Of a DNA stretch of 40,880 bases, positions 34,055 through 40,880 are shown in pieces; position 1 is the first letter of the stretch; every line of letters begins with the position of its first letter. Where the stretch lies: positions 11,670 to 52,549 of the forward strand of contig NZ_LMRV01000077.1 in assembly GCF_001428245.1 (NCBI RefSeq), read 5' to 3'. This DNA is from Paenibacillus sp. Soil522 (lineage in GTDB: Bacteria; Bacillota; Bacilli; Paenibacillales; Paenibacillaceae). The notes beneath the pieces were generated by a model. It ran no database searches and was not told the origin of the DNA. It saw only the letters and a list, made by a program, of their open reading frames with translations. Position numbers and translations under genes: made by a program.

Positions 34055-34555
34055 ATGGAAGCGATTATTATTGATAAGCCGGCAATGAAATTAATCGGAT
34101 TAGCCACAAACGTTACACTCTATGATGTGCAACAGAACAGGACGACTATTAAGTTAGGATACAATTTTATGGACCGAAGGGCAGAAATTACAGATTCCAT
34201 TAATGGAAAGGAAGTATTCGGGATTTCAACAGACCCTGAGGACTATAATCCAGAAACTGATCAGTTCGAATTCTTCATTGGCGTTGAAGTTTCCTCGAAT
34301 GAGAACATTCCGGACGGAATGGTGTATAGAGAACTGCCAGCAAATACATACGCACTGTTTACATTTAAAGGTGCAGCCGATAATGCTGGTGCTGTTCATG
34401 CTTATTTATACTCCACGTGGTTAAAACAAAGCGGATATGAACTCTCCGGCCTTTACAATATCGAAATTTACGATGAACGAAATCATGGTCCTGAGTCTGA
34501 AGAATCCATTACGGATATTTGTTTTCCGGTTCGAAAGAAATTAAGAAGACATTGA
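34055..34555 (+). CDS. GyrI-like / AraC effector-binding-domain protein
   Basis: A stand-alone 166-residue effector-binding domain (GyrI-like superfamily, similar to AraE_3 / Cass2-type proteins). The N-terminus (IIIDKPAMKLIGLAT) and the central EFFIGVEVSSNENIPDGM plus YRELPANTYALFTFKG are typical, as is the final IEIYDERNHGPESEES acidic segment. Relatives bind small hydrophobic or cationic ligands; no DNA-binding domain is attached. AGGAGG lies 6 bases before ATG 34055. It is the only clearly intact larger gene in the surrounding decayed, AT-rich zone. Confidence 0.8.
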   Translation: MEAIIIDKPAMKLIGLATNVTLYDVQQNRTTIKLGYNFMDRRAEITDSINGKEVFGISTDPEDYNPETDQFEFFIGVEVSSNENIPDGMVYRELPANTYALFTFKGAADNAGAVHAYLYSTWLKQSGYELSGLYNIEIYDERNHGPESEESITDICFPVRKKLRRH

Positions 34556-34637
34556 ATCACTACTGTGAATTAGGCGGTCTCGCTGCTACGATTAGCACAA
34601 TTTGTTGTGCTATCGGGATACTGTAGTTAACACCGAA

Positions 34638-34660
34638 AGGGCTACCGCGTGGTACCCTTC
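34638..34660. repeat. Short hairpin near a CGTTACGCTAACC motif
   Basis: AAGGGCTACC pairs with GGTACCCTT (one bulged C) around GCGT. CGTTACGCTAACC follows, resembling the GCTAAC motifs at 28232 and 28835. A separate small hairpin GCACAA-TTTG-TTGTGC lies near 34600. The stretch 34556-34925 has otherwise only the fragment at 34672. Confidence 0.45.
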
Positions 34661-34671
34661 GTTACGCTAAC

Positions 34672-34773
34672 CTGATTGATACTATTCTTCAACAAATTCT
34701 AAGTACACTAGGACTCATATTCGTATGTATGTTTGGCTATAAAATCTTTAAATTGATTCATAAGGAAGGTTAA
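34672..34773 (+). pseudogene. Fragment of a small membrane protein
   Basis: One frame reads about 33 residues including ILSTLGLIFVCMFGYKIF and ending LIHKEG at TAA 34771-34773. It looks like a transmembrane helix with a basic tail, but there is no ATG/GTG/TTG start or ribosome binding site, so it is probably a remnant. Confidence 0.25.
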
Positions 34774-34925
34774 GGGTAACGATAGTGGAGGAGCTTGCTT
34801 TGCTGCAACTCTTCTTTCTTTTTGAAGTAACGGACAGTATAATGGGGAAACTTACCTGTACTAGTAGCAGAATTCACATGTAAATTAGAACAATCAAACT
34901 ATAGAATGCAGTTAGGGGAACGTTT

Positions 34926-35087
34926 ATGAAAACCAAGTTACTTGAAGTATTAATTTGCATTGTCCTAGGCTTTTTTTCAGGTTTATTACTGAGTGGGACT
35001 GGGAGACATATTGAAGAAAGTGGAATTCATATTTTGCTCGGATGCATTTTTTGGATTTCTGTCTTTTCTTATCTTAAAAATAAATGA
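34926..35087 (+). CDS. Small hypothetical membrane protein (53 aa)
   Basis: MKTKLLEVLICIVLGFF begins a first transmembrane helix, and a second (GIHILLGCIFWISVFSYL) follows after a short loop with RHIEE; the protein ends in a basic KNK. AGGGGA lies 7 bases upstream of the ATG. The two-helix hairpin with compact size looks like a real small membrane protein, but no family is recognised. It lies in the low-GC zone just before repeat copy B. Confidence 0.5.
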   Translation: MKTKLLEVLICIVLGFFSGLLLSGTGRHIEESGIHILLGCIFWISVFSYLKNK

Positions 35088-35165
35088 TCGACTTGTTATT
35101 AAGCCCCATGGAAGAACGCATTTACTTCCATAATCTGTGGTGTCGCGTGAGCGGCATGGATGACG

Positions 35166-35267
35166 GGTACGTTAGCCCAATAAAAACAACGGCAGTCTAA
35201 GACTTTTTTTCAAGTCCTAGTCCGCCGCTGTTCCATTTTTTGGGTTCAGTCTAATTCTTATTTTTAG
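35166..35267 (-). terminator. Intergenic repeat copy B, with the gcv operon terminator
   Basis: The same roughly 100-bp repeat as copy A (28835-28945). Within it, on the minus strand, GCGGCGGACTAGGACTT pairs imperfectly with AAGTCTTAGACTGCCGT, followed by TGTTTTTATT, suiting termination after gcvPB. Confidence 0.7.
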
Positions 35268-35366
35268 ACGACTAACGTTTTTTCATTTTATAAAGCCCGT
35301 AATATCTAGCAGTCCAGTCCAGGACTTTATCTTCATTTAACAATAATAGCTCAGCCACGGGGCGTC

Positions 35367-36824
35367 TTAGCCGCAGGTGCAGTTCAGCACCGGCTTTCGG
35401 GCGGCGCTCGTCTCGTCGAGCCGCTTCACAACGGTCGTGTACGGCGCGTTGATGACGAGCTCGGGATTGTTCTCCGCTTCCTGCGCGATTTGGATCATCG
35501 CATCGATGAAGCCGTCGAGCGTTTCCTTGCTTTCCGTCTCGGTCGGCTCGATCATGATGCATTCCTCGACGTTAAGCGGGAAGTAGATTGTCGGCGGATG
35601 ATAGCCAAAGTCGAGCAGCCGCTTGGCGACATCCAGCGTGCGGACGCCGTACTGCTTCAGCTTCCTGCCGGACAGAACAAATTCGTGCTTGCAGATGCCC
35701 GGATACGCGACCTCATAGTAAGGGGCAAGCCGGTGCATCATGTAGTTGGCGTTCAGCACCGCGAGCTCGGATACGCGGCGCAGCCCATCAGGGCCATAGG
35801 TGCGGATATACGTGTAAGCGCGGACCAGAATGCCGAAGTTGCCGTAAAAGGCTTTGACGCGGCCGATCGATTGCGGCCGGTCGAAATCAAAGCAGAAAGT
35901 GCCGTCTTTGCGTTTGCCGACAACCGGCTTCGGCAGAAACGGAATGAGCCGGCTCTTCACGCCGACCGGGCCTGCCCCTGGACCGCCGCCGCCGTGCGGC
36001 GTGCTCATCGTCTTGTGCAAATTCAAATGCACGACGTCAAAGCCCATATCGCCGGGGCGGGCAATCCCCATGATCGCGTTGGAGTTGGCTCCGTCGTAGT
36101 AGAGAAGGCCGCCGGCCTCATGAACGATTTCGGCGATTTCCACGATTTGTTTCTCGAACAGGCCGAGCGTGCTCGGGTTCGTCAGCATCAATGCGGCGGT
36201 GTCGCTGCCGACAGCGGCGCGCAGCACGTCCAGATCAACCATGCCGCTCGCGTTCGATTTGATCGTGATGGTGTCGAATCCGGCAACCGTCGCGCTGGCC
36301 GGATTCGTTCCGTGGGAGGAATCCGGTACGATCACTTTCGTGCGTACCTCGCCCCGGCTTTCATGGTAAGCGCGGATGAGCATTAAGCCGGTCCATTCGC
36401 CGTGGGCGCCGGCGGCGGGCTGCAGCGTCACCTGATCCATGCCCGTGAGCGCAGCAATGTCGTTTTGCAGCGTGTACAGCAGCTCCAATGCCCCTTGAAT
36501 GCTTTCTTCCGGCTGATACGGATGGATTTTGGCAAAGCCGGCAAACCGGGCGACATCCTCGTTTATTTTCGGATTATATTTCATCGTGCAGGAGCCGAGC
36601 GGGTAAAAGCCGTTATCGATGCCGAAGTTGCGGCGCGACAATTCCGTATAATGGCGGATGACGTCGACCTCGTACACCTCCGGCAGTTCCGCCGGCTTGC
36701 TGCGGAGCAGTTCAGCAGGAATGAGCGCTTCCGCTGCTAGCTCGGGAACGTCGCATGCAGGCAGGGAGTATGCAATACGCCCGGGCTTGCTTAATTCAAA
36801 AATCAACGCCTTCTCGGGTTTCAT
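35367..36824 (-). CDS. gcvPB: Glycine dehydrogenase (decarboxylating) subunit 2
   Basis: The 485-residue PLP-binding half of the split P-protein of the glycine cleavage system. It decarboxylates glycine and transfers the aminomethyl group to the lipoyl H-protein. The PLP lysine lies in VHLNLHKTMSTPHGGGGPG; other signatures are FYPLGSCTMKYNPK near the N-terminus, HGTNPASA and HPPTIYFPLNVEECIMIEPTE near the end. It forms a heterotetramer with GcvPA. ATG 36824 overlaps the gcvPA stop (ATGA) and has GGAGG 7 bases upstream; the GTG at 36830 is too close to that site. No gcvH is in the window. It ends in the repeat/terminator at 35166-35267. Confidence 0.96.
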   Translation of the reverse strand: MKPEKALIFELSKPGRIAYSLPACDVPELAAEALIPAELLRSKPAELPEVYEVDVIRHYTELSRRNFGIDNGFYPLGSCTMKYNPKINEDVARFAGFAKIHPYQPEESIQGALELLYTLQNDIAALTGMDQVTLQPAAGAHGEWTGLMLIRAYHESRGEVRTKVIVPDSSHGTNPASATVAGFDTITIKSNASGMVDLDVLRAAVGSDTAALMLTNPSTLGLFEKQIVEIAEIVHEAGGLLYYDGANSNAIMGIARPGDMGFDVVHLNLHKTMSTPHGGGGPGAGPVGVKSRLIPFLPKPVVGKRKDGTFCFDFDRPQSIGRVKAFYGNFGILVRAYTYIRTYGPDGLRRVSELAVLNANYMMHRLAPYYEVAYPGICKHEFVLSGRKLKQYGVRTLDVAKRLLDFGYHPPTIYFPLNVEECIMIEPTETESKETLDGFIDAMIQIAQEAENNPELVINAPYTTVVKRLDETSAARKPVLNCTCG

Positions 36825-38173
36825 AGGCACGCCTCCAGTACACTTACGAATCGGTCGATTTCATCCTTCGTTCTTCGTTCGGTTACGGCAAAAAGCATGT
36901 GGCCCTTCAGCTCGGGATATGCCTCTCCAAGATCGTAGCCTCCGATAAATCCGGCCTTCAGCAGCTTGGAATTAACGGCTTTCAAATCCGCGGCTTCAGG
37001 CATCCGTACGACAAATTCATTAAAGAATGGCGATGCGAACGCGAGGGAGAGAGAGGCGCCCGCCGCTGCTTGATTCGCGGCATAGTGCGATTTGCGTAAA
37101 TTAAGCAAAGCCGCTTCCTGCATGCCGGCTTTGCCTAAAGTCGACATGTAGACGGAAGCGCACAGCGCCAGCAAAGCTTGGTTGGAGCAAATGTTCGATG
37201 TCGCTTTCTCGCGGCGAATATGCTGCTCGCGTGCTTGCAGCGTCAGTACGAAGCCCCGTTTGCCCTCCTGATCGACCGTTTGGCCGACGATTCGGCCCGG
37301 AATACGGCGCATGAGCGGCTCCGATACGGCGAAAAACCCGCAGGTCGGTCCGCCCAGCGAAGCGGGAATGCCGAGCGGCTGCGCGTCGCCGACAACGACG
37401 TCGGCGCCAAGCTCGCTCGGAGATTCGAGCAGTCCAAGCGATATCGGATTTGTACTCAGTACGAGCAAGCCCTTCTTCGCGTGGATGAGAGGCTCAACCG
37501 CCCGGATGTTCTCCACGCAGCCGAAAAAATTCGGCGTTTGAATCAGCACGGCCGCCGTTTCCTCTGTAATGACTGCCTCCAGAGCGGCCAGGTCCGTAAC
37601 GCCGTCTTTATAGCCGATTTCGATCACATCGAGATTTAAGCCATGCGCGGAGGTGAGCAAAATTTCGCGCGCTTCCGGATGAACGGTACGGGAGACGATA
37701 ATCTGCTTCCGCTTGGTCGCTCCTGCTGCAAGCGCGGCTGCTTCCGCCAAGGCGGTGGCGCCGTCATACATGCTTGCGTTCGCAACCCTCATGCCGGTCA
37801 GCTCGCAAATATAAGACTGGAATTCGAATATCGCCTGCAGCTCGCCTTGGCTGATTTCAGGCTGGTAGGGCGTATAAGCGGTATAAAATTCAGAGCGTGA
37901 AATGACGTGATTGAGGATGACGGGGATATGGTGATCGTAAAGGCCCGCACCCAAAAAGCTGGGAAAGCGGTCGGAGTCGGCGTTTCGGTCCGCCAATTCT
38001 CTCATATGCCTGAGCAGCTCGGGCTCGCCGAGGCGCCCGGACATCGGCATCACTCCGGAATAGCGGACAGCTGCGGGAATATCGGTGAACAGCTCTTCAA
38101 TCGACCCGACGCCGATTACGGCCAGCATATCGGCTTGATCTTGCTCCGTCACCGGCAAATAACGATGCTTCAT
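36821..38173 (-). CDS. gcvPA: Glycine dehydrogenase (decarboxylating) subunit 1
   Basis: The 450-residue N-terminal-type half of the split P-protein. Signatures are MLAVIGVGSIEELFTDIP near the start, SFLGAGLYDHHIPVILNHV, YTPYQPEISQGELQAIFEFQ, and LGIPASLGGPTCGFF. It provides the partner surface for GcvPB and part of the active site. Its ATG overlaps the gcvT stop by 4 bp (ATGA) and AGGGAG lies about 10 bases upstream, so translation of the three cistrons is coupled. Confidence 0.96.
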   Translation of the reverse strand: MKHRYLPVTEQDQADMLAVIGVGSIEELFTDIPAAVRYSGVMPMSGRLGEPELLRHMRELADRNADSDRFPSFLGAGLYDHHIPVILNHVISRSEFYTAYTPYQPEISQGELQAIFEFQSYICELTGMRVANASMYDGATALAEAAALAAGATKRKQIIVSRTVHPEAREILLTSAHGLNLDVIEIGYKDGVTDLAALEAVITEETAAVLIQTPNFFGCVENIRAVEPLIHAKKGLLVLSTNPISLGLLESPSELGADVVVGDAQPLGIPASLGGPTCGFFAVSEPLMRRIPGRIVGQTVDQEGKRGFVLTLQAREQHIRREKATSNICSNQALLALCASVYMSTLGKAGMQEAALLNLRKSHYAANQAAAGASLSLAFASPFFNEFVVRMPEAADLKAVNSKLLKAGFIGGYDLGEAYPELKGHMLFAVTERRTKDEIDRFVSVLEACL

Positions 38174-39279
38174 GATAGGCCCGCTCCCTTTTTGTAAAAT
38201 GGCGTCTTCACGATTTTTGCTTTAAGCCGGTTGCCGCGTATTTCTACCCAAACCTCGGTATCCGGGCTCGTATAGGCGATGTCGATGAGGGCTAGTCCGA
38301 GATTACGCTTTAACGTCGGAGACTGCGTGCCTGTCGTCACTTCACCAATCAAGGCGCCGTCAGCGTAGACGGGATAATGAGGGCGGGGAATGCCGCGGTC
38401 GATCAGCTCAAGGCCGACCAGCATGCGCGTCAGCCCTTCGCTCTTCTGCGCGGACAGCGCTTCGCGCCCGAGGAATTCGCCTTTGTCCAGCTTAACGAAA
38501 TAGCCGAGGCCGGCTTCCAGCGGCGATATATCCTTTGACAATTCTTGCCCGTACAAAGGGAGCCTGGCTTCGAAACGAAGCGTGTCGCGGGCGCCAAGGC
38601 CGGCAGGAATGAGCCCTAAGGGCCCGCCTGCAGCGAGCAGCCCTCTCCAAATGACCTCAGCGTCACTGGAAGCGCAGTAGATTTCAAAGCCGTCCTCGCC
38701 GGTGTAGCCTGTGCGGGAGACGATGGCGGGAACACCGTTCACTGTCGCCTTGTAAATAAAGTGGAACGATGGCAGTGACAGGATTGCGGCGTCGGTCACC
38801 ATTGCTAAAATCGCGGCTGCTTCGGGGCCTTGAAGCGCTAGAAGCGCGGTCTCGTCTGATCGGTTTTCCAGAACGACATCGCCGATCAGATGATCCTGCA
38901 GCCACTGCAGGTCTTTATCAATATTAGAGGCATTGACAACGAGCATGTATTGATCCGCCGAGAGCTTGTAAACGAGCAGGTCATCGACAACTCCGCCATC
39001 CTCGTAACACATTAACGTATACTGCGCTTGGCCGATGGAAAGACGTGATACATCGTTGGTCGTCATGTGCTGCAGGAACGTCTCCGCGTATTGTCCGGTT
39101 ACGAGAAATTCGCCCATATGGGAAACGTCAAATAGTCCGGCTTGCTGGCGAACGGCATGATGCTCCTTTTGAATGCCGTAAAATTGCACGGGAAGCTCCC
39201 AGCCTCCGAAGTCGATACAACGCGCGGAAGGGAAATCTGAGTAGAACGGATAGAGCGGTGTGCGCTTTAATGAACTCAT
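38170..39279 (-). CDS. gcvT: Aminomethyltransferase, T-protein of the glycine cleavage system
   Basis: A 369-residue tetrahydrofolate-dependent enzyme that releases ammonia from the aminomethyl-lipoyl H-protein and forms methylene-THF. Signatures are FGGWELPVQFYGIQKEHHAVR and GLFDVSHMGEF near the N-terminus, TGYTGEDGFEIYC in the middle and GEVTTGTQSPTLKRNLGLALID near the end. The frame extends upstream to 39354, but that would run into the riboswitch region; ATG 39279 follows AAGGGGTG and starts with the usual SSLKRTPLYP. First gene of the riboswitch-controlled operon. Confidence 0.96.
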   Translation of the reverse strand: MSSLKRTPLYPFYSDFPSARCIDFGGWELPVQFYGIQKEHHAVRQQAGLFDVSHMGEFLVTGQYAETFLQHMTTNDVSRLSIGQAQYTLMCYEDGGVVDDLLVYKLSADQYMLVVNASNIDKDLQWLQDHLIGDVVLENRSDETALLALQGPEAAAILAMVTDAAILSLPSFHFIYKATVNGVPAIVSRTGYTGEDGFEIYCASSDAEVIWRGLLAAGGPLGLIPAGLGARDTLRFEARLPLYGQELSKDISPLEAGLGYFVKLDKGEFLGREALSAQKSEGLTRMLVGLELIDRGIPRPHYPVYADGALIGEVTTGTQSPTLKRNLGLALIDIAYTSPDTEVWVEIRGNRLKAKIVKTPFYKKGAGLS

Positions 39280-39301
39280 CTCATCACCCCTTATGGATAT
39301 T

Positions 39302-39374
39302 AAAAAAGACAGGCAAAAGGAATCGATATGCGGGCAGAGTGATTCCCGCCGCATATATGTCCTCCTGCTCTGTC
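39302..39374 (-). terminator. Expression platform of the glycine riboswitch
   Basis: On the minus strand GACAG (39374-39370), which also belongs to the 3' strand of aptamer-2 P1, can pair with CTGTC (39312-39308) directly before TTTTTT. An internal hairpin (ATATGCGG.../CCCGCATAT) lies between. P1 formation and this terminator are mutually exclusive, fitting an ON switch in which glycine binding prevents termination. Confidence 0.6.
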
Positions 39375-39580
39375 CTTTGTACCTGAGAGTTACCTCAACA
39401 CATGCTGTAAGCCATCATTCATGTAATCAGTGTGTGAGTTTCCCCTTTGGTGATCCCATGCCTGGGATTCTCTCCAGAGATGCGTCCGGTAAAGGTCCTT
39501 TTGCCTGAGAGATTCACCCGTAAGGGCTTACTCCTTCGGCGTTACCTGTAAAGCCCGGTAATCTCTCCCGCTACCATCAT
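39366..39580 (-). ncRNA. Tandem glycine riboswitch
   Basis: Two aptamers lie in series upstream of gcvT. On the minus strand aptamer 1 (about 39580-39486) shows GGGAGAGATTACC, a GCCGAAGGAG core and CTCTCAGGCAAAAGGAC; aptamer 2 (about 39480-39366) shows CTGGAGAGAATCCC, CACCAAAGGGG and CTCTCAGGTACAAAGGAC. These are the conserved core elements of the gcvT-type glycine riboswitch, which senses glycine and activates glycine cleavage. Confidence 0.96.
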
Positions 39581-39617
39581 CCGCGTATTCAGTTTTCGTT
39601 TTGCCTATTCTAATTTC

Positions 39618-39648
39618 ATTATAAACGCCTCAAGCGTAAGGGTGTCAA
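39618..39648 (-). promoter_or_regulatory. Promoter of the gcv operon
   Basis: On the minus strand perfect hexamers TTGACA (39648-39643) and TATAAT (39623-39618) are 19 bp apart and point toward the riboswitch, about 40 bp before aptamer 1. Confidence 0.8.
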
Positions 39649-39686
39649 TCATTTATTTGTGAAAACATTTTTTATTGTGAGGTATA

Positions 39687-39818
39687 TTGACATGAATATG
39701 CGGATTGTTTTATGCTCTGGGGGAAGAAAGCGATCGAATAAACGGATGACGTTTGATGGGACAACCCCCGGATGCCAAGGACAAAGAAAAGACGAATGCC
39801 TTTTCTCTGTCCTTTTCT
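39687..39818 (+). ncRNA. Candidate short terminated transcript / leader of unknown type
   Basis: TTGACA (39687-39692) and TATGCT (39711-39716) are 18 bp apart. The following bases can form GGGGG/CCCCC (39719-39723 with 39765-39769), an inner AAACG-GATGA-CGTTT hairpin (39740-39754) and a terminator-like stem AAGGACAAAGAAAAG / CTTTTCTCTGTCCTT (39777-39814) with TTCTCATTTTC. It would give an RNA of about 95 nt. It matches no riboswitch family I can name. A plus-strand frame of 66 codons here has no ribosome site and is not called. Confidence 0.35.
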
Positions 39819-39908
39819 CATTTTCAGGAGGTGATAGGCATAGAGTTTGTTACGGATAGACGCTGAAATGTACGCCGCGATTTCCTTCACGTTATTTCTA
39901 TCAATTTT

Positions 39909-39953
39909 CGCCGAGAGGACTCCCACTTCTGTAAGTGGCGAGGTGAATCGGCG
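39909..39953. repeat. Nested hairpin upstream of tnpB
   Basis: CGCCGA (39909-39914) pairs with TCGGCG (39948-39953), enclosing CCACTT-CTGT-AAGTGG (39923-39938). Subterminal hairpins of this type occur in IS200/IS605-group elements. It may be part of the left end of the element carrying tnpB, or an end left by an earlier element. Confidence 0.4.
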
Positions 39954-40004
39954 ACCTCCTGAATACGCCCGCAAGAACTCCTTTCCTTCCTCATTTTTTA
40001 GCGA

Positions 40005-40010
40005 TATAAT
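40005..40010 (+). promoter_or_regulatory. -10 box of tnpB
   Basis: A perfect TATAAT lies 50 bp before the tnpB start; only a weak -35 (TTTCCT, 39982-39987) is at 17-bp spacing. Confidence 0.35.
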
Positions 40011-40060
40011 AAGAAAAGGAAACGTGTGTTCTTATTTTGTGGCTGAAAGGAGGTGAAGTC

Positions 40061-40880
40061 ATGACAGATTCAATGCCCATGTACAGGACTCATCAAGTGT
40101 GGGTCAAACCCGGCCATCGGCTGTTTGCGTATCTGGACCAAGCGTGTCAAAACGCCAAAAACCTGTATAACACGACCAACTTTTACATCCGACAGGTGTT
40201 TACCTCCTTTGGGCAGAATGAGTCCTTGCAGCCTTTGCAACAACAAGTGATGAACACACTGGAAGCCCATATCGATGCGATGAACGAACGGCGGAGCGAG
40301 AAGAATCATTCCCATCCGTTCAAGCTGCCTTCCAAGGAGAAGCATTTTGTTTCTTACAACTTCATGGATGCTTTGTTTAAAGTGATGGATCATACCGACT
40401 ATCGAGCCCTCCCCGCGCAAAGCAGTCAAGGAATCATGAAGATTGCATTTCAAAACTGGCTATCTTTCTTCGCCAGTATGAAGGACTACCGAAAGCATCC
40501 CGAGAAATACAGTGGAAAGCCCCATATACCGGGATATGCCCGCATTAAGGTGAAAGAAGTCGTGTTCTCCAACCAGGATTGCGTGATTAAAGAACAGAAG
40601 TATCTTAAACTTCCGAAGACAAAGCTGCAGCTTAATATCGGCAAGCTAGGCTGTACCGACGGACAACTGAAGCAGGTGCGTGTGGTGCCGAGCCATAGCC
40701 AATTTGTCGTCGAAATGGTCTTCGTTTATCCGTTAGAAAAGAAGAAAGCAGCGAAAGCAAACGTGCTCGCGATTGATCTTGGCGTTGAAAATCTTGCAAC
40801 CATCGTTACGACTACCGGTTCGAAACCGATGCTCGTGAAGGGCAAGATGATCAAAGCGATTAATCAATATTACAACAAGA
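40061..40880 (+). CDS. tnpB: IS200/IS605-family TnpB (RNA-guided nuclease), partial
   Basis: The first 273 residues of an OrfB/TnpB protein cut by the window edge. The N-terminus has YRTHQVWVKPGHRLFAYLD and the conserved NLYNTTNFYIRQ; later SGKPHIPGYARIK and the first RuvC active-site block LAIDLGVENLATIV with Asp239 are visible. The remaining RuvC residues and zinc ribbon would lie beyond the edge. TnpB proteins are RNA-guided DNA nucleases (ancestors of Cas12) whose guide RNA usually comes from the element's 3' end, not visible here. AAAGGAGGTGA lies 5 bases before ATG 40061. No tnpA lies upstream, so it may be a tnpB-only element. Confidence 0.92.
   Translation, partial: MTDSMPMYRTHQVWVKPGHRLFAYLDQACQNAKNLYNTTNFYIRQVFTSFGQNESLQPLQQQVMNTLEAHIDAMNERRSEKNHSHPFKLPSKEKHFVSYNFMDALFKVMDHTDYRALPAQSSQGIMKIAFQNWLSFFASMKDYRKHPEKYSGKPHIPGYARIKVKEVVFSNQDCVIKEQKYLKLPKTKLQLNIGKLGCTDGQLKQVRVVPSHSQFVVEMVFVYPLEKKKAAKANVLAIDLGVENLATIVTTTGSKPMLVKGKMIKAINQYYNK

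Noticed and set aside
34630..34665. T-box-like GGTACC/CCGCG sequence
   Set aside because: It contains GCTACCGCGTGGTACCC but not the required TGGNACCGCG order, and has no specifier stem or downstream tRNA-related gene. It is explained as a simple hairpin.
26700..35270. Integron-like cassette array based on GCTAAC/GTTAGC motifs
   Set aside because: The motifs do not fit the attC core consensus (RYYYAAC ... GTTRRRY), the long inverted repeat at 32555 has the cores in the wrong order, and no integron integrase is present. Only a weaker dispersed-repeat claim is kept.
35490..36386. 298-codon plus-strand frame opposite gcvPB
   Set aside because: Antisense shadow of a highly conserved gene; no ribosome site and no recognisable domain.
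39659..39859. 66-codon plus-strand frame downstream of the gcv promoter
   Set aside because: It has no ribosome site and crosses a terminator-like hairpin; a noncoding explanation fits better.

Overview
The window looks like chromosomal DNA of a Paenibacillus-type Firmicute (Paenibacillaceae). This is inferred from strong AGGAGG ribosome binding sites, frequent TTG starts, S-layer homology (SLH) and LysM envelope proteins, LplB/YtcP-type ABC permeases without a local ATPase, a split glycine decarboxylase (gcvPA/gcvPB) behind a tandem glycine riboswitch, and many short palindromic intergenic repeats. No rRNA, tRNA or CRISPR array was found.

Layout. 1-1760 holds the tail of a membrane protein, an SLH lipoprotein and a TadE/TadG-like pilus-assembly protein, closed by a strong terminator. 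2046-3020 (minus) is a CE7 acetyl esterase. 3021-4077 has no intact gene, only palindromic repeats, an orphan terminator and the frameshifted 3' end of a sialidase-like gene. 4078-23127 is a glycan-utilisation locus: GH29 alpha-L-fucosidase, GH125 exo-alpha-mannosidase, an intact IS3-family insertion, an AnsA-type asparaginase, a second GH29 fucosidase, a membrane-bound AraC-type regulator, then an operon of two ABC permeases, a lipoprotein solute-binding protein, a GH3 glycosidase and a GH38 alpha-mannosidase. The enzyme set (fucose and alpha-mannose removal, intracellular enzymes, oligosaccharide importer, possibly asparagine release) fits use of imported fucosylated, mannose-rich glycans such as N-glycan fragments; the substrate is inferred.

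23399-26497 encodes a secreted SLH-anchored protein with a C-terminal clan GH-A, agarase-like catalytic domain. 26998-28086 (minus) is a membrane-anchored triple-LysM protein. 29014-31785 (minus) is the most unusual protein: a patatin-like phospholipase fused to three near-identical bulb-type mannose-binding lectin domains. 32100-35270 is a low-GC accessory zone of decayed genes (GNAT acetyltransferase, YncE-like beta-propeller, NUDIX tail), one intact effector-binding-domain protein and a 53-residue membrane protein. Two homologous repeats of about 100 bp, each containing a minus-strand terminator, bracket the patatin-lectin gene plus this zone.

35367-39279 (minus) is the gcvT-gcvPA-gcvPB operon with ATGA overlaps, read from a TTGACA/TATAAT promoter through a tandem glycine riboswitch with a terminator-type expression platform. 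The window ends in a partial IS200/IS605-family TnpB, preceded by a structured segment and a possible short terminated transcript.
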